Under the pieces are notes generated by a model. That model was not told the origin of the DNA. It did not search any database and worked only from the letters and a program-made list of their open reading frames with translations. Shown here piece after piece: positions 59,040-64,000 of a DNA stretch of 64,000 nt. Every line of letters begins with the position of its first letter. Positions within the stretch are counted from its first letter, which is position 1. This DNA is from Boletus sp. NGJ (lineage: Eukaryota > Basidiomycota > Agaricomycetes > Boletales > Boletaceae): positions 558,001 through 622,000 of the forward strand of contig JAGTXK010000239.1 in the NCBI GenBank assembly GCA_019096195.1, in the 5' to 3' direction. Made by a program: the position numbers and the translations under genes.

Positions 59040-59955
59040 TCTGAAGCGCGGAATGCTGGTCAAGGTTGGGGCTAAGGGGGGCAAGCCGCACCAGAGTTGA
59101 ACGATTATTCTGATATATACGTGGGGAACCGAATGGGCACGCGAACGACGTAAAGCACTTGGCCTTCTGAGTTGCGCCGATGAAACTGTATGAAGCTGTG
59201 ACCCCAGATACAGAGCGCCCCGGATGCCTCCGCGGTGATATTTCTCTGGCATGAGGATATTGATTGCGGTCTCGGAATTCCATAGGGCATTTTCAGAAGA
59301 CTGCGAACCATGGAAAGTTGGAAAGCTGGCAACGCGGGTAGTGCTGCCTTGGGGTGGGCAATATAATCCATTGTTGCCACCAGTCATACCGACTCATACG
59401 TGTTCCTGGTCAATGTCCTTGAATTGGCGATGCGGAACATACCCGTTATTATGATGATTACGAATCAAGGTGGTACATCTTTGCTGCTACTGTAGTCCTT
59501 CCATGAGGACTATATTGGTGAGATGTATGTTGTTTTGGAGCAAAGTCAATTTGGAGTGTGTTGTCATGATCCTGCAATGACAAAACTCCAGAGTGTTGCT
59601 CGGATCGGACCCCGAAGTACTTTGGTAAGGGTTCATATCTGGGTTCCGAATGATAACTTGGCAATAACACCGGTGGAGATAGCTATTACGGACGATTTAC
59701 TTACGACGGTTGGTGGAGCTGGCGCGGCCTGGTGGGGGAGTGTACGAGGGTCTCGGTGCGCTACATAACGGGTTGGTCAACGCCCTAGTAGATGTTGTAT
59801 GAAATGAAAACAGTTTTGTCAGGAGAAGATGATCTAAAGATGAAATTTAGGGTTAGGAGTATTGACCTCATGTGGCGTATTAATTTATGAAACCCCTCCA
59901 GGGAGGACACCTACGAGGGGGTTATCAACATTTTCAAGTTTCAAGTTTTATCTGG
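59040..59955. other. 5' flank of peroxidase copy 1 and cyclase 3' flank
   Basis: The part 59040-59400 is weakly similar to the 5' flank of copy 2 (shared short blocks). A minus-strand frame continues upstream of the ATG but has no family pattern. 59450-59955 shows nothing. Confidence 0.45.
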
Positions 59956-60747
59956 TCAACGTGCGGCGAGGGGTCGTTTCCAACCATATGCCCGCACGGG
60001 CGCACCATCTGCGTTGTGTATACTCAGCGGCATCAAACTGACCCACGTCTCTTCTTCCCCAGCCTCACTTAACTTCTTAATCCCCTTCAGATTCTCGCAA
60101 ATGAGTACCCCATGCCCAAGTAGCACCTCATGCATCCCCCACCCATGCTCGGTCTCCGCGTTCTCGTCGGCAGGGGTTTCGTCTGGGCTGAGCACGTCCA
60201 CGCCGACGATCTTCGCACCGAGGTCATGCAGCGCGGTCGCGACGTCTCGCGAGAAATAGGGATGTGCAAAGTAAGTGGGCGTACCCCAGTGGACGTCCCA
60301 GCCCGTCCAGAGCAATACGATGTCTGCCTTGCCGTCTGTGCGTGAGCCAATGCGTGATAGCGCGTCGGTACTACCACCGTTTGTCACGTCCGCCCAACGG
60401 ATCTTGCCCCGATCCCGCGCGAGATGTCGGACGTCGAGGACGGCCGCACGGCCGACGAACTGCGAGAGCGGAATCTCGTGTAATTTCTGGCCAGATGGGA
60501 AGAAGTGGAAGGGAGCGTCGATGTGTGTGCCCGTGTGGGTACCGAGTGAGAGCGCATGGACACAGACGACCATGCGAGAATCAGGTTGATCGGTCTCGCT
60601 GCTGAATGTGCCAAGTACAGACGCGGACTGGGCGGCAATGAGGGGAAAGGAACATGCGAGGCTCATTTTAAACTCGGGGTCTCCTGGGTAGCATGGCACT
60701 GGCTCGAGTAGCGGATGGGAGAGATCGATTATCACAACAGGGTCCAT
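59956..60747 (-). CDS. Cyclase-family metal hydrolase (kynurenine formamidase-like)
   Basis: A single-exon frame of 263 residues starting MDPVVIIDLSHPLLEPVPCY; the open frame extends upstream but the ATG at 60747 begins the family's usual V-D-L-S-H start. The metal motif is HTGTHIDAPFHFFPSG (HxGTHxDxPxH). Others are VVCVHALSLG, VLDVRHLARD, IVLLWTGWDVHWGTPTYFAH, IVGVDVLSPDETP and a C-terminal ENLKGIKKL. The family (putative cyclase, PF04199) includes bacterial kynurenine formamidase and cyclases of polyketide pathways. Position between two duplicated peroxidases on the same strand could mean a small oxidative cluster, but that is inference. Confidence 0.88.
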   Translation of the reverse strand: MDPVVIIDLSHPLLEPVPCYPGDPEFKMSLACSFPLIAAQSASVLGTFSSETDQPDSRMVVCVHALSLGTHTGTHIDAPFHFFPSGQKLHEIPLSQFVGRAAVLDVRHLARDRGKIRWADVTNGGSTDALSRIGSRTDGKADIVLLWTGWDVHWGTPTYFAHPYFSRDVATALHDLGAKIVGVDVLSPDETPADENAETEHGWGMHEVLLGHGVLICENLKGIKKLSEAGEEETWVSLMPLSIHNADGAPVRAYGWKRPLAAR

Positions 60748-60975
60748 GTGCTTTGTCTGAAAAGATGCAGCGGAGGGATTGTGTGAGTGATAGTGTTGGA
60801 AACAGACTGGATATAATCCAGAAAAAAGATCCAAGACAACAAGGACATTGATCAAGCGCAGATTATCCAAATGCAAAACAGGTCAAACGTTTCATGATCG
60901 TCGTTTAACGTTAAGCACTAGCACCCAGCCGTCCCATCATTGTCAGTAGTACAGCCCACCCCCAATCACATCCCT

Positions 60976-62028
60976 TCATGCATCTTCCTCGACAGCCTGG
61001 CTCGCAGCGCCGACCATCCAGTCAGCCTCTCGGATGCTAAACTCCATTGGGAGAATAGTCCAATTGAAGGTGAGCATGGTTAGTCCGTAGGGCTTACGAA
61101 CCCGCGATTCCCATCCCTCAGGAAGCCGTTCCTCCAAGAGAATCGTTCGGAGGTCGTCTATCCGACCACCAAAGATAGTCGAGATCGTTGACGCGCTACA
61201 TAAATCAAAAGATGAATGTCAGTCCGTGAGGGAGTAGGTGACAGACGACGCACTTGGCACTGCTAAAGATTCTATCGGCGAACCGGAGGCTGTACTCTTT
61301 GTTCGTCGCCTTGGACTCGACCCGACGCTTCCCCAAGATGCGAGAGAGATCTTTGAGAGTAAGAAGTGGGTTTCCAGCAGCATCTTTGCCAGTTGCGAAA
61401 GAAAAAAGTTCCTCGATAAAAGGTGGATGTATCACCGCTTGGTTGGGCTGCAATGCTGTATCAAGTCCTAATTGGAACGGAGGGGTAAGTGACCAGATTG
61501 GGTGTCCAGCGGAGACTGTTGTTACGCACGAGTGAGCGAAGCATCGTGCTCAATTCCGTTATGCAAGCTAATCTCCTCCAAATCAAACGTATCTCTACTA
61601 TAGCTTTTGTTCAACATCCGGGCGGCGTAGTGGCACGCATAGTGACAATACGAAGTGCTAAAGTTGAACGTCGCATGAATATGCTCGGGAAGTTCGGTGA
61701 ACTTGATGTCTCTTCCGCTTCGTGAAATGATACCTAAACACATTTGAGCGGACAAAAGAGTGGTGAGCCAGATAGCGTGATGGTCGTTTCAAAGTGCAAA
61801 CATACCATGGTTGGCCATTGCGTTCAAGGCAGGGCAACAGGATCGACTGTCGCCTTCCTGCGACGGCCTGTACTCTGGCCAAGTTCCTCCGTAGCCTGGA
61901 CGACCCTCAGGTGTAACACTTCCGACAGGACGACTAAACCGGACAAGGTTTCCTAACGTCAGAAGGAGATCCCAAGTCAAGATGCTCGCATCGTAGAACG
62001 CGTTGGAGATGGAGCTAAGAAACTTCAT
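60976..62028 (-). CDS. Chloroperoxidase-like heme-thiolate peroxidase, copy 2
   Basis: Four exons (62028-61806, 61733-61530, 61467-61254, 61195-60976) give 286 residues in one frame. It begins MKFLSSISNAFYDASILTWD without a clear secretion signal, then PEGRPGYGGTWPEYRPSQ, the heme Cys in SRSCCPALNAMANHG, FTELPEHIHATFNF, the EHD triad in NGIEHDASLTR, HPPFIEELFSFATGKDAA with the likely acid/base Glu, KRRVESKATNKEYSLRF and IDDLRTILLEERLPEGWESR. It belongs to the HTP/unspecific-peroxygenase superfamily (PCP-EHD-E); here PCP is CCP, a form I recall from related agaricomycete sequences. Use of H2O2 for oxygen transfer or halogenation follows from the family; the substrate is unknown. Confidence 0.93.
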
Positions 62029-62521
62029 TCTGCAGAGCGAAATGCTGGTCAGGCTTGATAGAGACAAATCGCAGCAGAGCTAAACGTCCGAGGCTATCCT
62101 GATAAAGGCGCGGGGAACGGAGCAAGCATGTCAACCACGTAAACGAACGGTCTTCTCGTGAGTCGCGCCGAGGACCGAGAGTGAATGAAGTTGGCATACG
62201 TAGTACTTGGAGAGAGCACACGGAACAACAGGTCTTCTACTTACGACAGTTTCCGTGGCTCCGCGAGGAAATCGACTAGCTGTCGCGGATTCCCGCCGTG
62301 CGTTTTCATAGGACTCCCAACCACGGAGATTCGGGAGCTCGGCAATGTAACCAGGGATGGGCAACGTCGATTTCGAGGCGCCGGGTGCTCAGAGAACATA
62401 CTTGGGCTTGTGACGAAGATCACTGTAACGAATCAAGGAGATTTTTGTTTGCCCAGTCCGAGTCTCGTGACTACTTTACAGTTCACTCTACACAAAAAAT
62501 TGTGTCACACAAGTTACAACC
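62029..62521. other. Divergent intergenic region between peroxidase copy 2 and the Mpp10 gene
   Basis: Contains sequence loosely related to the 5' flank of copy 1 (near 62100-62400) and an A/C-rich leader right before the Mpp10 ATG. A minus-strand frame at 62131-62364 has no family pattern. Confidence 0.4.
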
Positions 62522-63494
62522 ATGTCCACCCACGAACAACGCCTCGCCGCCCTCCACACCGAAATCCAAGCCCTTGAAGCCGAAAACGTCGCCGCCAAAG
62601 AATGGACCCTCCTCGGCGAAGCCTCTGCCCGCGCCCGTCCACACGACTCCCTCCTCCAAGAAGACCTCGAATTCGAGCGTGCGACACGTCACGTCCCCAT
62701 CGTTACCGACGCCGTCGTCGCTGCCCTCGAAGAACGTATCAAGACACGCATCAAAGAGAGCCGGTTCGACGATGTGGTACGGCGACGGCCCATGGATGCC
62801 GTGCCCTTTTTGCCTTCCCGTCTGGTGCAGCTGCAGGATACCAAGTCGACGCAGTCGCTGGCACAGATATACGAAGGGGCGTACGTCGCTGCCCAGTCTG
62901 GTACGTCGGTGGACGACCGAGACGGTCGGTTACGACGGGAACACGACGAAATCACTCGTTTGTGGGAGGGCATTTGTGCGAAATTGGATGCGTTGTGTAA
63001 TGCGCATTATGTCCCTAAACCGGTACGTTCGAATCTATCCTCCCCTTTCCCCCTTGGGTTGGTGATGTGGGACGTAGCTCATGGGATGAGGTTGACAGCC
63101 GAAAGCGAGTATCACGACAGTGTCGGACCTCCCGGCTGCCTCACTCGAATCGGCGCTGCCCTCTGGCCGATCAGCCGCTAGCATGCTCGCTCCCGAAGAA
63201 GTCCTGACCCCCGCATCCACCTCCGACGTCCGTGCCCGCAGCGAATTGACCCCAGCCGAAAAACGCACACGACGCACCAAGGAGAGAAAAGCCCAAAAGA
63301 AGATGCGAGACGCATTGACCAAGACCGCGGACAGGTACGCTAAAACCAAGACGAGATCAGACAAGAGCAGCGCAAAGCAGGACAAGGAGGCTGCGCTCAA
63401 GAGCCTCGTCAAGTCTGGGAAAGGCGTCACGGTCGTCGGCAAGGGGAACAAGATGCAGCAAAAGACGGGTAAATTGGCAAAGAAGGTCAAGTGA
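62522..63494 (+). CDS. MPP10: U3 snoRNP protein Mpp10, C-terminal half only
   Basis: Exons 62522-63022 and 63099-63494 give 298 residues. MSTHEQRLAALHTEIQALEA leads into NVAAKEWTLLGEASARARPH, LLQEDLEFERATRHVPIVTD, ALEERIKTRIKESRFDDVVR, FLPSRLVQLQDTKSTQSLAQ, EHDEITRLWEGICAKLDALC, NAHYVPKPKASITTVSDLPA, MLAPEEVLTPAS and ARSELTPAEKRTRRTKERKA, then a Lys-rich tail: the conserved second half of Mpp10, a core of the SSU processome that cuts pre-rRNA at sites A0-A2. Full Mpp10 has about 550-700 residues with an acidic N-terminal half. That part is not in this window: upstream is the duplicated peroxidase flank. The ATG has an A/C-rich leader and looks like a true start. Confidence 0.9.
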
Positions 63495-64000
63495 CGTGTG
63501 GCGGTTTGCTGTGCGTTGATGCTTCGTCCTTTTCGTGTGGTTGCTTAGACTTTTTATTCTTTAATTAGTTGGGAAACTGTCGGGCACGACTCGAACGCCG
63601 TGCGGTGGCTCTTCCGTTGAGGCTGGAAAGAGGCGTATCGCGGGTGGTTGTCGGAGGATAAGGTGGAGCCATTGGCCCCTTGCACACTATCATGCGAGCC
63701 CATTGCTCCGAGTATGCAGAGAGGAACGCTTTTTGACTCAGATATATTTAAAGGCAAGAGATTAATCAGGGCTTCGTCCTGCCTCTGAATACATGATGCA
63801 ATTATCCCAAGTTCATCAGTGTCTTTGAGATGCTCAGTGCCTGTTGATCAAAACAATAGTCTCATATGCGACTTTCATCGTATCCAAGGATGAAGGAATA
63901 TATCAGTGATATAGTTGATATTCTATCTACGTCGATGGCTCAAACATCGCATGGGTACTTTTGATGGGCAAACGTCAACTCCACCTCTCAAAACCCAATC
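63495..64000. other. Mpp10 3' flank
   Basis: T-rich after the stop codon, then no gene pattern up to the edge. A GTTCGAGTC string on the minus strand near 63590 looks like a tRNA B box but has no A box or stems. Confidence 0.45.

Noticed and set aside
59040-59387. N-terminal extension of peroxidase copy 1 by the upstream open frame
   Set aside because: The sister copy has no matching open extension and family members begin near MKFL; the extra frame has no conserved motif.
63570-63620. tRNA-like B box (GTTCGAGTC) on the minus strand
   Set aside because: No A box upstream at the right distance and the flanking bases do not form a 5-bp T stem with a 7-nt loop, nor an acceptor stem.
1-64000. 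CRISPR arrays or bacterial-type operons
   Set aside because: No regularly spaced direct repeats of 25-40 bp were seen, and intron-rich genes show this is eukaryotic nuclear DNA.

Overview
The window is nuclear DNA of a filamentous basidiomycete, most likely an agaricomycete. The evidence is protein-coding genes split by many introns of about 45-60 nt with GT-AG (two GC-AG) borders, fungal gene families (cerevisin-type and sedolisin peptidases, GH12, TRK transporter, heme-thiolate peroxidases) and two families typical of agaricomycetes (an F-box family and a tyrosine-kinase-like kinase family). A Rhizoctonia-like (Cantharellales) source is possible, but I cannot prove the genus.

Layout. 1-5.4 kb holds housekeeping genes packed head to head: a mitochondrial TMEM70-type protein (cut by the window edge), dynactin p25, the mitochondrial phosphatidylglycerophosphate phosphatase and an F-box protein. 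5.4-12.9 kb is a repeat island: two inverted copies of one 242-bp MITE (one inside an intron of a doubtful gene), a strongly strand-skewed segment, a possible LTR-like promoter remnant, three degenerate tandem modules, and a complete 3,079-bp PIF/Harbinger element with TAA target duplication, 115-bp terminal repeats, a transposase with a stop codon and a whole Myb/SANT-like partner gene. 13-25.5 kb carries an unknown one-span membrane protein, a GH12 endoglucanase, a large HSL-type alpha/beta hydrolase, a microbial-type poly(ADP-ribose) glycohydrolase with a one-base frameshift, a kinase and an ACAD10/11-like aminoglycoside-phosphotransferase-fold protein. 25.8-38.4 kb holds mitochondrial Hsp70, the TRK potassium transporter and eIF4G. 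38.4-45.7 kb is gene-poor: a 51-residue secreted peptide, a nearly perfect foldback element, a membrane protein and one unknown protein. 46-54 kb has two secreted proteases around a sulfate transporter. 56.3-63.5 kb has a proline-rich protein, a tandem pair of chloroperoxidase-like genes with a cyclase/kynurenine-formamidase-type gene between them, and a gene for only the C-terminal half of Mpp10.

Together the genes are ordinary fungal housekeeping plus a secreted or oxidative set (GH12, S8, S53, HTP peroxidases). The least expected features are the CpG-transition decay limited to one side of the Harbinger element, the 126-bp perfect inverted arms at 42.2-42.6 kb, the frameshifted peroxidase copy beside an open sister copy, the half-length Mpp10 gene and the tiny secreted peptide gene. 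Gene models below were spliced by eye; where I give exon limits I checked the reading phase across each junction.
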